In this document: positions 39,401 to 49,451 of the stretch, piece after piece | How positions within the stretch are numbered: position 1 is the stretch's first letter | Layout of the letters: each line of letters starts with the position of its first letter | Source of the DNA: Erpetoichthys calabaricus | Taxonomy: Eukaryota; Chordata; Cladistia; Polypteriformes; Polypteridae | Length of the DNA: 64,000 bases | Reading direction: 5' to 3' | Assembly: GCF_900747795.2 (NCBI RefSeq) | Contig: NC_041402.2 | Span: forward strand, 194,604,989 to 194,668,988 | The notes under the pieces: generated by a model | Database searches by the model: none | Told to the model about the DNA's origin: nothing | Seen by the model: the letters and a program-made list of their open reading frames with translations, nothing else | Made by a program: the position numbers and the translations under genes

Positions 39401-41339
39401 TTAATCCCAAGGGGAAATTCACATACTCCAGCAGCAGCATGTATACAACACTTGCATTTCCAGGTGCATCTCAATAAATTAGAATATCATCAAAAGGTCA
39501 ATTTATTCTTAGTAATTCAATTCAGAGAGTGAAGCTCCTATATTCTACAGATTCATTACACACACACGGATATGTTTCAAGCGTTTATTTCTTTTCATTT
39601 TCATGATTATGGTCTACAGTTAATGAAAACCCAAAATTCAGTATCTCAGACCATTAGAATATTGTGAACAAGTTCCATATTGTAGACTCCTGGTGTCCCA
39701 CTGCACTCAGCTAATGAACCCAAAACACCTGTAAAGGGGTCCCGAGCCTTGAAATGGGGTCTCAGTCTGCTTCAGTAGGCCACACAATCCAGTTGTCCAG
39801 AAGACTGTCATTGAGACCCTCAGCCACTACAGGTCACTGCTAAAGACACTGGCTGTCCACAGAGTGCTGTGTCCAAGCAGATTAATGGGAAGTCGAGTGG
39901 CAGAAAAAGGGGCACAAGCAACAGGGCTAAGCACAGCCTTGAGGGGACTGTGAAGAATATTGACAAGTAGTGGACTGCGGCTGGAGTCAGTGCTTCAACA
40001 GCCCACCACACACGCACACAGACGTATCGGGGACGTGGGCTACAACTGTCACAGCATTCCTTGTGTCAACCAGAGACAATGTCAGAAGCACCTTAACTGG
40101 GCTTACTGGACTGTCGCTCGGTGGTCCAAAGTCCTCTTTTCAGATGAAAGTCAATTTTGTGTTTCATTTGGAAATCAAGAGTCTGGAGGAAGAGTGGAGA
40201 GGCACAGAATCCAAGTGGCTTGAGGTCCAGTGTGGTGATATGGGGAGCCATGCCACCTGCTGGTGTTGCTCCACTGTGTTTTATTTTTCCAAGTCCAAAG
40301 TCGGCGCAGCCAGACGTCTGCCAGGACATTTTAGAGCACTTCATGCACACCTCTGCTTTATGGAGATGCTGATTTTCATTTTCCAGTAGGACTTGGCACC
40401 TGCCCACGCTGCCAAAAGTACCAACACCTGGTTTAATTTTCACCTGGTGAATTTCCCCTTGGGATTAGTAAAGTACTGCGGTGGGTTGGCACCCTGCCCA
40501 GGATTGGTTCCTGCCTTGTGCCCTGTGTTGGCTGGGATTGGCTCAAGCAGACCCCCGTGACCCTGTGTTCGGATTCAGCGGGTTGGAAAATGGATGGATG
40601 GATTAGTAAAGTATCTATCTAACAACCATGGTATCACTGGGCTTGATTGGCCAGCAAACTCGCCCGACCTAAAACCCCACCATATAGAATCTATGAGGAA
40701 GAGGAAGATGAGAGACAGCAGAGCCAACAGTGCAGACAAGCTGAAGGCCACAATCAAAGCATCCTGGGCTTCCATAACACCTCAGCAGGGCCACAGGCTG
40801 AGCGCCTCCATTGATGCAGAAGGAGCCCCGACCGAGTACTGAGTGCCTACATGGACATACTTTACAGGAGGCCGACATTTCTGAATTAAAAATCATTTTG
40901 TTTTATTGGTCTTATGTAGTGGGTTGGACACTGACTGACAGACTGACTGACTGACTGACTGACTGGTCTCATGTAATATTCTAATTTTCTGAGATACTGA
41001 ATTTTGAGTTTTCATTACCTGTAAGCTTCATAATCAGCAAAATTAAAAGAAATAAACACTTGAAATGTATCACTTTGTGTGTAATGAAATCTATACAATA
41101 TATAAATTTCACTTTTGGAATTGAATTACTGAGAACTTTTCGATGATATTCCAGTTTATTGAGACGCACCTGTACTTAAGGCAGATTCAGACCATATCCC
41201 CGATAATATGAAATTGACCATCGGGGAGCTGGGACGGGACCACCGCACTCCTCCTCACCTCCAGTTCCTTCTTGACGCTGTCAAACTCTTCAATGTCGTC
41301 CAGTTTCAGCTCCAGGCGGGTGGGCTTGCGGCGCAGCAT
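33461..41339 (-). CDS. CDC26: CDC26, anaphase-promoting complex subunit, two coding exons
   Basis: CDC26 is a small structural subunit of the APC/C ubiquitin ligase; its N-terminus packs into the TPR groove of CDC16/APC6. Minus-strand coding exons are 41339-41259 (27 codons, exon from 41351, acceptor CCCGCAG|GAC, donor GAG|GTGAGG) and 33646-33461 (61 codons plus stop, acceptor TTTTCAG|AGT). The join is in phase 0 and gives 88 residues (human: 85). The N-terminus [20 protein letters not shown] is near identical to human. The charged stretch [13 protein letters not shown] follows, and the C-terminus is [15 protein letters not shown] ending GNLQF. The low-complexity middle ([18 protein letters not shown]) is the variable part. 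The 7.6 kb intron is filled with transposons and a 2.8 kb tetranucleotide array. A 5' untranslated exon near 42.3-42.5 kb is expected but I could not define it. Confidence 0.95.
33838..33885 (+). mobile_element. Short CR1 LINE 3' fragment
   Basis: ATGGAAACTTGTGAAGGGAA then GCGTCACACAAACAT matches the 3' coding region of the CR1 element at 47260-47300 (TTGGAAACTTGTGAAGGGTA). The match is about 45 bases long. Confidence 0.5.
34073..34375 (+). mobile_element. hAT-type element ends (CAGGGGTCCCCAAC)
   Basis: Two direct copies of CAGGGGTCCCCAAC lie at 34073 and 34272, a terminal sequence typical of hAT/Charlie-type non-autonomous elements. The second continues GCCGGTCCTGGAGGGCCACC and GGCTGCAGGTTTTCATTC. 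No matching inverted end is found nearby, so both appear truncated. Confidence 0.55.
34588..34638. repeat. (ATT)n / (AAT)n microsatellite
   Basis: A run of ATT triplets turns into AAT triplets immediately before a SINE start. Confidence 0.9.
34646..34890 (+). mobile_element. V-SINE-type tRNA SINE
   Basis: The head GGGGGCGGCACAGTGGTGCA (box-A-like) is followed by the core GGAGTTTGCACGTTCTCCCC, TGCGTGGGTTTCCTCCCAC, GTCCAAAGACATG and AAATTGTCCCTAGTGTGTG. The tail is GGCTGGGATTGGCTCCAGCA to GCGGGTTGGACAATG, with a GACT repeat. An internal deletion removes the box B region between head and core. Confidence 0.85.
35040..35135 (+). repeat. CACCATCTGTTGGAATG tandem half-units
   Basis: GTTTGTGATGCACCATCTGT (35041) and a second copy about 60 bases on (GAGGCACCATCTTTTGGAAT, 35105) flank ATGCAGTGCATTTTAATACT. 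It is the same family as the repeats at 27440-27510 and 27850-27935. Confidence 0.6.
35136..35424. other. Unassigned intronic sequence (CDC26)
   Basis: Nothing recognised; T-run at about 35261-35270. Confidence 0.35.
35425..36123. mobile_element. piggyBac-like MITE (~700 bp)
   Basis: Bounded by TTAA at both ends. The left end reads TTAACTCTTTGTGGGCTAAA. The right end in reverse reads TTAACTCTTTCAGGGCTGA. So about 15 of the first 19 bases match as inverted repeats including TTAA, the target of piggyBac-superfamily elements. No transposase is visible inside, which fits a non-autonomous copy. Confidence 0.65.
36124..36602. other. Unassigned intronic sequence (CDC26)
   Basis: No exon or repeat family recognised. 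Confidence 0.35.
36603..39390. repeat. GACA/GATA array with embedded GGCACTATATGA core
   Basis: Several dozen units of roughly 28-60 bases each combine the core GAAAGGCACTATATGACAGA or its short form GAAGGCACTATATGACAGA with variable (GACA)n and (GATA)n stretches. Higher-order blocks recur. At the right edge the core changes to TGTGAAAGGCGCTATATAAT, the same word as in the TATC array at 5.4-6.7 kb read in reverse. It lies inside the CDC26 intron. Confidence 0.95.
39389..39445 (-). mobile_element. LINE 3' tail at the edge of the GACA array
   Basis: CTTTATTAATCCCAAGGGGA then AATTCACATACTCCAGCAGC is the reverse of the end of the LINE at 54.3-55.6 kb (GCTGCTGCTGGAGTATGGGA, AATTTCCCCTTGGGATTAAT). 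The array begins exactly where the simple-repeat tail of this LINE would lie. Confidence 0.85.
39461..41172 (+). mobile_element. Tc1/mariner-type transposon with long inverted ends
   Basis: The left end is CAGGTGCATCTCAATAAATT. The right end in reverse is CAGGTGCGTCTCAATAAACT, followed by matching GGAATATCATC, so the inverted repeats are long (at least about 150 bases). Plus-strand transposase remnants include [15 protein letters not shown] (about 40110-40165) and [16 protein letters not shown] (about 40645-40690). They end in GAPTEY* near 40840. Several frame changes break it. A LINE-tail and SINE segment lies in the middle. Confidence 0.8.
40449..40620 (+). mobile_element. SINE 3' segment nested in LINE tail nested in Tc1
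   Basis: The LINE tail AATTTCCCCTTGGGATTAGT is interrupted after AAAGTA by the SINE piece (40476-40599, CTGCGGTGGGTTGGCACCCT to AAAATGGATGGAT). The SINE is flanked by the 14-base target duplication GGATTAGTAAAGTA at 40462-40475 and 40600-40613, after which the LINE tail resumes with TCTATCT. Confidence 0.85.
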
Positions 41340-41399
41340 TCTTGTGTTGTCCTGCGGGCAGATCAGAAGGAGAAGCGATTATTTGAGTTCCACTGTACT

Positions 41400-42250
41400 T
41401 GTATTATTACATTATAAAAAAAAAAAACACTTTGAGGAAAGACCCTGGGAAGAATTAGACAGGTTTGGGATTTAAAGATTAACCCTTTTTTGTTGAGGTA
41501 ATAAAAAAGCCAAATCACCTACAAAACAAAAAAAAAATACTCTTCAGACCAAAACCAGTCGTTCACACAGCTGCTGCTGCTTTGCAGACTTTTCTAAGGC
41601 TCTTCCAGCTGCCCACAGTGCCCGACTTTGCCCTGAACTACAAAGAACGAATCCTGAAAAATCCAAAAAAGAAAAAACAATCGAAGAAGACACGAATGGC
41701 GTCTCAGACCAGGGATAAAAAATACAGCAGCAGCCGCCCTACCACATCTTTGGAAAATTAAAAACAGAACTTTTCACCGCTAATAAATTAATTGTTTATA
41801 ACATAAGAACACATCAAATCATCACACAAAAACTTCTGGGACCAACTTCAGGGAATCTGGTTGCCCAAACAAATTCAATTGCTGATTTAAAGCCCGATTA
41901 TCAAACTGGAATGAAAATCTGCTGCCAAAACCGTGCTAGAACATTTTGTTTTCGTGTGCCGGGACAGAATTTGTAAAACGATGCCGATTTTGACCCTTTT
42001 TTGGTTAACTGCCCAGGCTCCCGAGTTATTGTCACATAGGAAATGTAAATACTAACACTGGTGCTGTCTGCCCACAGGGAAAAGTAAAAAATACATACAT
42101 CGTAAGAAAGCACAGAAAATTGACCCAATGAGATCGATGATTGCAATCTTACTTACTTAAAGAGTTGCTACAACGGAAAGAAAATCATCTGATGATCAAG
42201 TCACCGTGCCCGCTTCTTTACTGAACGCTTAAATTAAATCTACCATGTTG
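41400..42250. other. CDC26 5' intron, unassigned
   Basis: AT-rich sequence with A-runs at 41417-41427 and 41529-41537. No exon with coding potential is seen. Confidence 0.4.
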
Positions 42251-42259
42251 TTTTTTGCG

Positions 42260-42600
42260 CCTTACGTACACTACCAGCGTCCGAAAACTTCCGGTGTTGA
42301 CGAATAAAGCCAATCATCTTTTAGCTTGTTGACGCGTTTTTGTGACGTCAGACTTGAGCCTCGCCAAATAGATTCGGAGGCGGGAATGGGCCAACATAAA
42401 TCTCGGCCTAAATTGCATTTCTTCCGTATCGTTTTCGTTTTAAATAAAGAAAAAAAAATCATCTGCATGAATGCTGTTTTTTGTTTTTCAAAGAGCGATT
42501 TTAATTCATTCTATTTGGGCTGAAAACTACATTTCCCACAAGGCATTCGTGTACCGGAAGTGATAGTAAAGGGTTACGGAAATGTTCTTCTGTTCGTGTT
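42260..42600. promoter_or_regulatory. Bidirectional CDC26/PRPF4 promoter
   Basis: AACTACATTTCCCACAAGGCA (42525-42546) matches the ZNF143/SBF-type motif. ACCGGAAGTGA (42553-42563) is an ETS/GABP-type site. A second ETS-like ACTTCCGG lies at about 42287 and TGACGTCA at about 42343. CDC26 runs leftwards from here and PRPF4 rightwards. The two genes share such a promoter in human, as far as I recall. No TATA box is seen, as is usual for housekeeping genes. Confidence 0.75.
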
Positions 42601-42670
42601 TCTCACGTTGGTAGCCGGGTTCTCATTCACCGGAATTCATCGAGTTGCCGAGTTCGTGGTTTTGTGGAAG
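42585..42670 (+). other. PRPF4: PRPF4 5' untranslated exon 1 (left end approximate)
   Basis: It ends GTGGAAG|GTAAGTGG, a near-perfect splice donor at 42670/42671, about 110 bases downstream of the ETS site. The next exon starts at 51547 and carries the start codon. Confidence 0.6.
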
Positions 42671-43121
42671 GTAAGTGGTTTTGATGTACTAAACTGAGCG
42701 GAGTTCTCGTCGTTCCCCGTCAATATGTGGTCGAGCAGGCACATCGGTGGCTAAGCGCGCGTGCGCTCATACAAGTGAGGCGTGACAAATCGGCATGGAG
42801 TGTCGACTCGAAGCGGTTCGGCCTCGGGTTCAAATAAAGGACCGATCGAGGTATCTGTATCGTACAGGCCAGCGGTGCCTGCTTCTGGACATGCATTAGT
42901 TCAAGAGCTGCGTTGAAATTTAAAGTTCTGAGTATTACTTCTCAATCTTTAGAATGAATCCCAACAGGTTTGACCAGCGCAGCAGCAGTAGTGATGTGCA
43001 ATGATCTGTTTCCCTCATTAATAGTACCTTGTTGTGATCAGAAAAAGGCGAATCTTTTTATTTTTTACTCACACAATTTCTGCATGCCGGAGTCCTGCTC
43101 GATATTTTTATGTATAGTCGT
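42671..43121. other. PRPF4 intron 1, unassigned start
   Basis: CpG-bearing for the first 150 bases. No exon or repeat recognised. Confidence 0.4.
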
Positions 43122-43850
43122 GGGAAGAAGTAAGTCGACCCCTTGAAATGTTTCTGATTTTTAATATCGGTGGACATATCAGCAATCGGTCGTCACTTAA
43201 ACAGCATCAATAGATAAAAACAAACATCGGGCTACATTTACATTTTATACTCCATTGTATAATTTCAAAAAACGTAAATACAAATTTCACATGTGGGGAA
43301 AAAGTAAGCGCACCCCTGTATTTATCATTGCCTTGAATTAAAATCCGGAGTAAATGATTAGCACATCAGGAGAGAGGATCTTGTCTGACTTGTCTTATTT
43401 AAACCTGAGACGTTTAGTTTGGTTTGCTCTTCAGCAGTGAAGTGCGTGTTATCGCCATGTCTGATTGAAACATCTCTCTGAGGCCATCACAAAGAAGGAT
43501 CTCAATGCCTTAGGAGGCTGGAAAGAGATTTAAAAAGACCTCCCAACAATTAGAAATTGACCATTCCACTGTCTGGAAGTTGATCAACAAGGAATGAAGA
43601 TTTCACACAACTGCCCACTTGTCCAGGCCACCCCACCCCAGTAAGTTCAGCCCAGCAGCGGAATGCTGAAATGAGTCTCTAAGGAGCCCAGAATTTCACC
43701 CTGGGACCTCCAGGTAGCTTTTGCCACTGTTGATGTCAAAGTCTACCATTAGAAACGGGCTGCAAAAATATGATCTGCGTGGGAGGTGTGCCAGGAGGAA
43801 GCTGGAAAGAATATCAGGGCACGACTGGAGTTTGTCCTAAGACCTGGGGC
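43122..43850 (+). mobile_element. Decayed Tc1-like transposon, 5' half
   Basis: The start TATAGTCGTGGGAAGAAGTA and the later GGGGAAAAAGTAAGCGCACC resemble Tc1-type terminal repeats. Transposase-like DNA follows in patches (GGCCATCACAAAGAAGGATC, about 43480; GACCATTCCACTGTCTGGAA, about 43558). No right-hand end is found. Confidence 0.5.
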
Positions 43851-44470
43851 CTCATTTATAAAACCTGCGTGCACACAAAATGAAAAAATGAGCCCTTCTC
43901 TAAAGTGGCACGGAGCTTGGCTGCTCTGGAGGTTGGGGCGCTTTGGTTGTTGCGGGGGGATCAGATGTTTTAATCTGAGAGCAATAAAGTCACAATGGTA
44001 AAAATGAATGAACAAGTCCTCGGCAGCTGCGTTTGAGTCCATGTGTCACTACGGGCTATTAAAGCTGCGTTCAGACTGCAGGGAACAGGGACTCGCTTCT
44101 GATTTCTGCCTCGCTGTGTATTATTTGTTTGAGTTAGTTTTGGCTGGAGATTCAAATCCACTGTACTGATCTCAAACCTGAATACAAATAAATCCATCAA
44201 AGAGGTGCAACATGAGAAACCAACTACATGCAGATAGCAAATTTATTTATGGTGCAGGACACAATGGCGAGTACTCAAAGATGACATGAGTGCAATCATC
44301 CAACGGTGGGCATGAGACACAAGTACCTCGGGAAGTCGTGCATGTCAGAAAATGTCCAGCAATTGGGCCGTGTTGGCAGACGTCCTTTTAATTTTGCATT
44401 TCAGATTTCTCTAAAAGTGAAAACTAAAGTGACCATTTTAGAGTGGTGTAAATAAAATTGCAGCAACTTC
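43851..44470. other. Intron 1 sequence with one repeat trace
   Basis: GGGGCCTCATTTATAAAACC at about 43849 followed by TGCGTGCACACAAAATG recalls the end of a common fish DNA transposon. No partner end is seen, and nothing else is recognised. Confidence 0.35.
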
Positions 44471-44479
44471 AGGAGGGGG

Positions 44480-44818
44480 TAGCACAGCTGTGGGTGACGG
44501 GTACGGCCCTTGCTAGGGTGTTGAACTTTGAGGTTGCTCAAATGAGGCACATTACCTGCGTTGTGAGAGAGCGTCCGTTACGGCACTTTGGCCATGTGGC
44601 GTGATTCCCCGAGGGTGATCTGGCTCATGAGACCCAGGCAGCTGGACCAGGCCAAGGGGATGCCCACATAACACCATGGGCATGGTCAAATCCGGGGAGT
44701 AGGACTGGACCGCGTGTCTGCCTGGGCTTGCCTGAGGTGTTTTGTTATGTGGTGGGAGTGCCAACATGCTGTACCAGTGCGTGCTCCCCAACCTGACCTG
44801 TCCTGTAAATTAAAATTG
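44480..44818 (+). mobile_element. LINE C-terminal/3' remnant
   Basis: The DNA translates in patches as RHFGHVA and GPGQGDAH-like sequence (44580-44670), close to the 'WTRPRGRPH' endings of LINE ORFs. It then continues GTAGGACTGGACCGCGTGTC and GTGCGTGCTCCCCAACCTGA. The clade is not clear. Confidence 0.45.
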
Positions 44819-46200
44819 CCACCAAATCAGCAGGGTAATTAAATGGGCAGGACGCCCTGAAGATCATTGTAGTGAAGTAGAGAATCAAAACACAGCTGAG
44901 TGCCATTATGAATACTGCTGTGGCAAACTCGGGCAACATATTATTGTGCCAAGAAACGTGATGGGGGTCCTTTAAACCAACAGCCATACACCTGTTTACC
45001 GCCTCACTGGGACTTGCAGTGCCAATTAAATTGTAAATGTAATGTAGGGCCCTGACCTGACGTGGCTGTCATAATCCAATCCCAACATTCAGTGTAATTG
45101 AAGTATGATGAATATCTTTAAATCTTTACCCCTTAAGGGCTCGTTTATACTTCACGTTCGCCACGCGTTCCCAACATTCATTTGACGCATCCTCAGAAAT
45201 GAACATGATGCATGCGCGAGTTGCAGTACCAGCTAAAAGTCAGGGGGTGGCGCGGTGCGATAAAAGTCGCAATGTGACACGATGGCACAGTGAACAAACA
45301 GAAGTCGCTCCCATGGCCGGTGCAAATGAGTTTAGTTATACAAGCGGGTGAGAATCGGGGTGGGGGCTCCATCCTCTCAAATGTTCAGGTCCACACCAAC
45401 ATTTGGGGATATTCTCTCTATTATAGTGGTCTCGCCGGAAGGGGCACGGTCAGTTGCCCTACAAAGAGGAATTAGCGGCAGTAACCCCCTCCACCCATCG
45501 CGTCTCGGTGGGGTTTTACAAACCTTGAGGTGTCCCTCAGATGCACTTGTGTGACAAACGGAGACAATGTAGCAGCACGTAACACACATACGTTTATGAG
45601 GTCCTTATGCTGCACTTTACGTGTGTTCAGTATTCAGAGCTCCGGGTTGTGATGTCTTATATTCCCACTTCTGTGAATTTTCAGTCGGACTATTCGGAGA
45701 AACACAACATCACTGCTTATTTGTTACGTGGTCTGTGGGAAAAGCAATTTGTGATAAACTGTGTAGTTTTCATAAAAATAAGAGCAAATGCAATTTGCTC
45801 TTACAGTGGTCATCTGAGAGAATGCTCTGTCAAAACTCAGGATAAATGTTGAGGTGCCAGCCTGCCTTTCCCTGTTTACTTGTTAAGCAAGAATTAATTA
45901 GCGTTCGATGGCACGAGTACAAACAAAAATATCGCCCTCTAGTGTTCTTACAAATAAGGACACTGCCTACCGAGGCCTCTGTCGGGCACTTCTTCTGGGA
46001 TTGCAGGATCTCCATCTCCTCTGCTCTCCAGTCAACACGTGGCACCTCCTTCAGGGCAGCTGGGCTTTTAAGGTCCTCATACAGGAAGGGGCGGTAAGGT
46101 GATAAGGTGCCACATGAGAGGTTGGGCATCAAACTAAAAGAAGTGATGCAGATGGGGGCAAAATTGGCTCAGACACAGGAAGCAGAGGGTGTGAGGAACC
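44819..46200. other. Intron 1 sequence, unassigned
   Basis: AAGGGCTCGTTTATACTTCA at about 45126 with following CpG-rich sequence may be the end of a DNA transposon. No matching end was found. The open frames at 45290-45852 show no family resemblance. Confidence 0.35.
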
Positions 46201-46204
46201 TCCT

Positions 46205-47490
46205 CAGAACTGGCAGATGTTAAGAGTGGTGACCAGCAGGGGGCAGTGTGAGGTCTGCTGCTATTTTTCCATCCTTCCATTATCCAACCCGCTATATCCG
46301 AACTACAGGCTCTGCTGGAGCCAATCACAGCCAACACAGGGCACAAGGCAGGAAACAAACCCCAGGCAGGGTGCCAGCCCAATGCAGGGCACACGCACAT
46401 ACTAGGGACAATTTAGAATTGCCATTGCACCTAATCTGTATGTCTTTGGACTGTGGGAGAAAACCCACACAGACACGGGGAGAACATGCAAACTCCACAC
46501 AGGGAGGACCCGGGAAGTGAACCCAGATGGGTCTCCTAACTGCGAGGTAGCCGCGCTACCCACTGTGCCACCTGCTGCTATTTTTAATATATAAAATGAT
46601 TTAGATAGGAATATAAGTAACAAGCTGGTTAAGTTTGCAGATGATACCAAGATAGGTGGATTAGCAGATAATTTGGAATCCGTTATATCATCACAGAAGG
46701 ACTTGGACAGCAGGCAGGCTTGGGCAGATTTGTGGCAGATGAAATTTAATGTCAGTAAATGTAAAGTATTACACATAGGAAGTAAAAATGTGAGGTCTGA
46801 ATACACAATGGGTGGTCAGAAAATTGAGAGTCCACCTTATGAGAAGGATTTAGGAGTCATAGTGGACTCTAAGCTATTGACTTCCTGACAGCGTGCAGAA
46901 GCCATGAAGAAGGCTAACAGAATGTCAGGTTATATAGCGCCTTGATGTGTGGAGTACAAGTCCAAGGAGATTCTGCTCAGGCTTTATAACACACTGGTGA
47001 GGCCTCATCTGGAGTACTGAGTGCAGTTTGGGTTTCCAGGCTACAAAAAGGACATAGCAGCACAAGAGAAGGTCCAGAGAAGAGTGACTAGGCTGATTGT
47101 GGGCTACAGGGGATGAGTTATGAGGAAAAATTAAAAGAGCTGAGCCTTTAGGAGATGAAGAGGAGGCCTGACTGAAGTGTTTAAAATGACGAAGAGCATT
47201 AGTCCTGAGGATCGAGACTGTTATTTTAAAATGATTTCATCAAGAACACGAGGACACAGTTGGAAACTTGTGAAGGGTAAATTTCACACAAACCTTAGGA
47301 AGTTTTTCTTTACACAAAGAACGATAGACACTTGGAATAAGCGACCAAGTAGTGTGGTGGGCAGTAAGACTTTAGGGACTTTCAAAACTCGACTTGATGT
47401 TATTTTGGAGGAAATAAGTGGACAGGACTGGCAAGCTTTGTTGGGCTGAATGGCCTGTTCTCGTCCAGAGTGTTCTAATGTTCTAACTGG
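46205..47490 (+). mobile_element. CR1 LINE, 5'-truncated, interrupted by a SINE
   Basis: RT motifs before the SINE read QGAV-GLLLF (46238-46268). After it comes VKFADDTKIGGLADN (about 46630-46675), followed by WQMKFNVSKCKVLHIGSKN and YEKDLGVIVDSKL. The C-terminus is FKMTKSISPEDRDCYFKM and TIDTWNKRPSSVVGSKTLGT (47180-47390). Stops near 46886 and frame changes around 46900-47170 break the frame. The 3' end TGTTCTAATGTTCTAA shows the 8-base repeat tail typical of CR1. Confidence 0.9.
46269..46571 (-). mobile_element. Full-length V-SINE-type tRNA SINE
   Basis: On the minus strand: GTGGCACAGTGGGTAGCGC (box A), CTGGGTTCACTTCCCGGG (box B), GGAGTTTGCATGTTCTCCCC and TCTGTGTGGGTTTTCTCCC. It ends in the usual tail GGATATAGCGGGTTGGATAA. 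It is flanked by the 14-base duplication CTGCTGCTATTTTT at 46255-46268 and 46572-46585. It is the only near-complete head-to-tail copy in the window. Confidence 0.93.
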
Positions 47491-48115
47491 GCGGTTTGTC
47501 AGCACTGTGGAGGCAAAGGAAGATGGCACAGCTAGCAGCAGCACCCCCTCTTGGCCCAAAGTGGTGTTACATACCTGGGAGGAATCTGGATGGTGACCCT
47601 CTGACGCACTTGCATGACACAGCTTCTATTCTTTTATATTCTACAGTTGACTAAAGTGAAAGGTCAGCGTTATGTCACAATGCAGAGAATTCTAGTAGCT
47701 TTGTTTTCTCAGAATTGTCTGACTTGTAGTGTGAAGTTCGTAGGACATTCTTGTAAAATTTCCAACCCGGATTCTTGTCCAAGAGATTGTCCTGTGCACA
47801 GAGTCCAGTGAAAATCTTAACTTGAACGTGTTAATCGGTATGAAACGTATGACCACTCTGAGGCCGAAACCTAAATTTCAAAAAACCACTGGACCGAATA
47901 TTCAACATGGAATGCCCTGTTGACTTTCTTGTATGGGGAAAGTATAGGAGTCGTCGATAAATTCGACTGGGATGAATCTCGACTTTACTTTTATAATAAT
48001 TGTTCAATATGTTATTAATTTGATTTGATTTGTTGTTGATGGTTCTTTAATGTAGATAATATAAAAATTTAATCCTTGTCATGCGGTTTACTCCTCAAAT
48101 ATCCATCTCCATATC
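47491..48115. other. Intron 1 sequence, unassigned
   Basis: No exon or repeat recognised. Confidence 0.35.
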
Positions 48116-48128
48116 TGACTATACGAGA

Positions 48129-49226
48129 GAGTAGTGGGAGCTCAGTTAAGAAGTGAGGTGATGATTAGTGAGCAGCAGGATGGTGTCATGTCAGGAAAGA
48201 GCACCACAGATGTGATGTTTGCTCTGAGGATGTTGATGGAGAAGTTTAGAGAGAAGACGGAAGGAGTTGCATTGCGTCTTTGTGGACCTGGAGAAAGCAG
48301 ATGACAGGGTGACTGAGAGGAGCTGTGGTATTGTATGAGGAAGTTGGGAGTGGTAGAGAAGTACGTGAGAGTTGTACAGGATATGAACGAGGGAAGTGTG
48401 ACTGAGCTGAGGTCTGTGGTAGGAGTGACGGAGGTGGGATTACATCAGGGATTGGCTCTGAGCCCTTATTTGCAATGGTGATGGACTGATGACATTGTGA
48501 TCTGTAGGGAGCAGGATGAGGAGACCCTGGAGAGGTGGAGATATGAGAGGAGAGGAATGAAGGTCAGTAGGACCACCAGGACAGAATACATGTGTGTAAA
48601 TGAGAGGGAGGTCAGTGGAATGGTGAGGATGCAGGGAGTAGAGTTGGTGAAGGTGGAGGAGTTTAAATAGTTGGGATCAACAGTACAGAGTAATGGGGAG
48701 TGTGGAAGAGAAGTGAAGAAGAGAGTGCAGGCAGGGTGGAGTGGCTGGAGAAGAGTGTCAGGAGTGATTTGTGACAGACAGGTATCAGCAAGAGTGAAAG
48801 AGAAGGTCTATAGGACTGTAGTGAGACCAGCTATGTTATATGGGCTGGAGATGGTGGAACAGGGGACAGAGCTGGAGGTGGCAGAGTTAAAGATGCTAAG
48901 ATTTGCACTGAGTGTGACGAGGATGGACAGGATTAGAAATGAGGACATTAGAGGGTCAGCTCAAGTTGGTCAGTTGGGAGACAAAGTCAGAGAGGCGAGA
49001 TTGCGTTGGTTTGGACATGTGCAGAGGAGAGAGAAGGGTGCTAATGATAGAGCTGTCAGGCAAGAGGAGAAGAGGAAGGCCTAAGAGAAGGTGTATGGAT
49101 GTGCTGAGAGAGGACATGCAGGTGATGGTGTGACAGAACAAGATGACAAGGACAGAAAGATATGGAAGAAGATGATCCGCTGTGGCGACCCCTAATGGGA
49201 GCAGCCGAAAGGAGAAGATGATGATA
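48129..49226 (+). mobile_element. RTE-like non-LTR retrotransposon, 5'-truncated
   Basis: A LINE ORF remnant with KSTTDVMFALRMLMEKFREK, then FVDLEKADD, GLHQGLALSP and EVKKRVQAGWSGWRRVSGVI, then VYRTVVRPAMLYGLEMVEQG and VREARLRWFGHVQRREK. Frame breaks occur near 48260-48340, at 48668 and at 49082. It ends GTGGCGACCCCTAATGGGAG, GCAGCCGAAAGGAG and a GAT repeat. A 13-base target duplication TGACTATACGAGA flanks it at 48116-48128 and 49227-49239. The RTE assignment is from memory of the family. Confidence 0.85.
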
Positions 49227-49451
49227 TGACTATACGAGAAAGTCACGGGGAGAGCACCCCCGATTTGTATTTATTTATTTTTTGCTATTTGGCCGAGTCC
49301 TAAATTAAATCAGTTTCACTTTCAGGTCGTGTCTTTTAATGAAACTGAATTGTAAAACAGCAAGTTGTTAATTAATCCTTTTATTTTTAAAGTCTGTTTC
49401 TGCTAAGCGGCCCTATTTTAAAAAATGGAATTGAGATGAGTTGACTAAATG

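Noticed and set aside
36580-39474. Series of minus-strand open frames ([14 protein letters not shown] type)
   Set aside because: They are translations of the GACA/GATA array and start and stop with its core variants.
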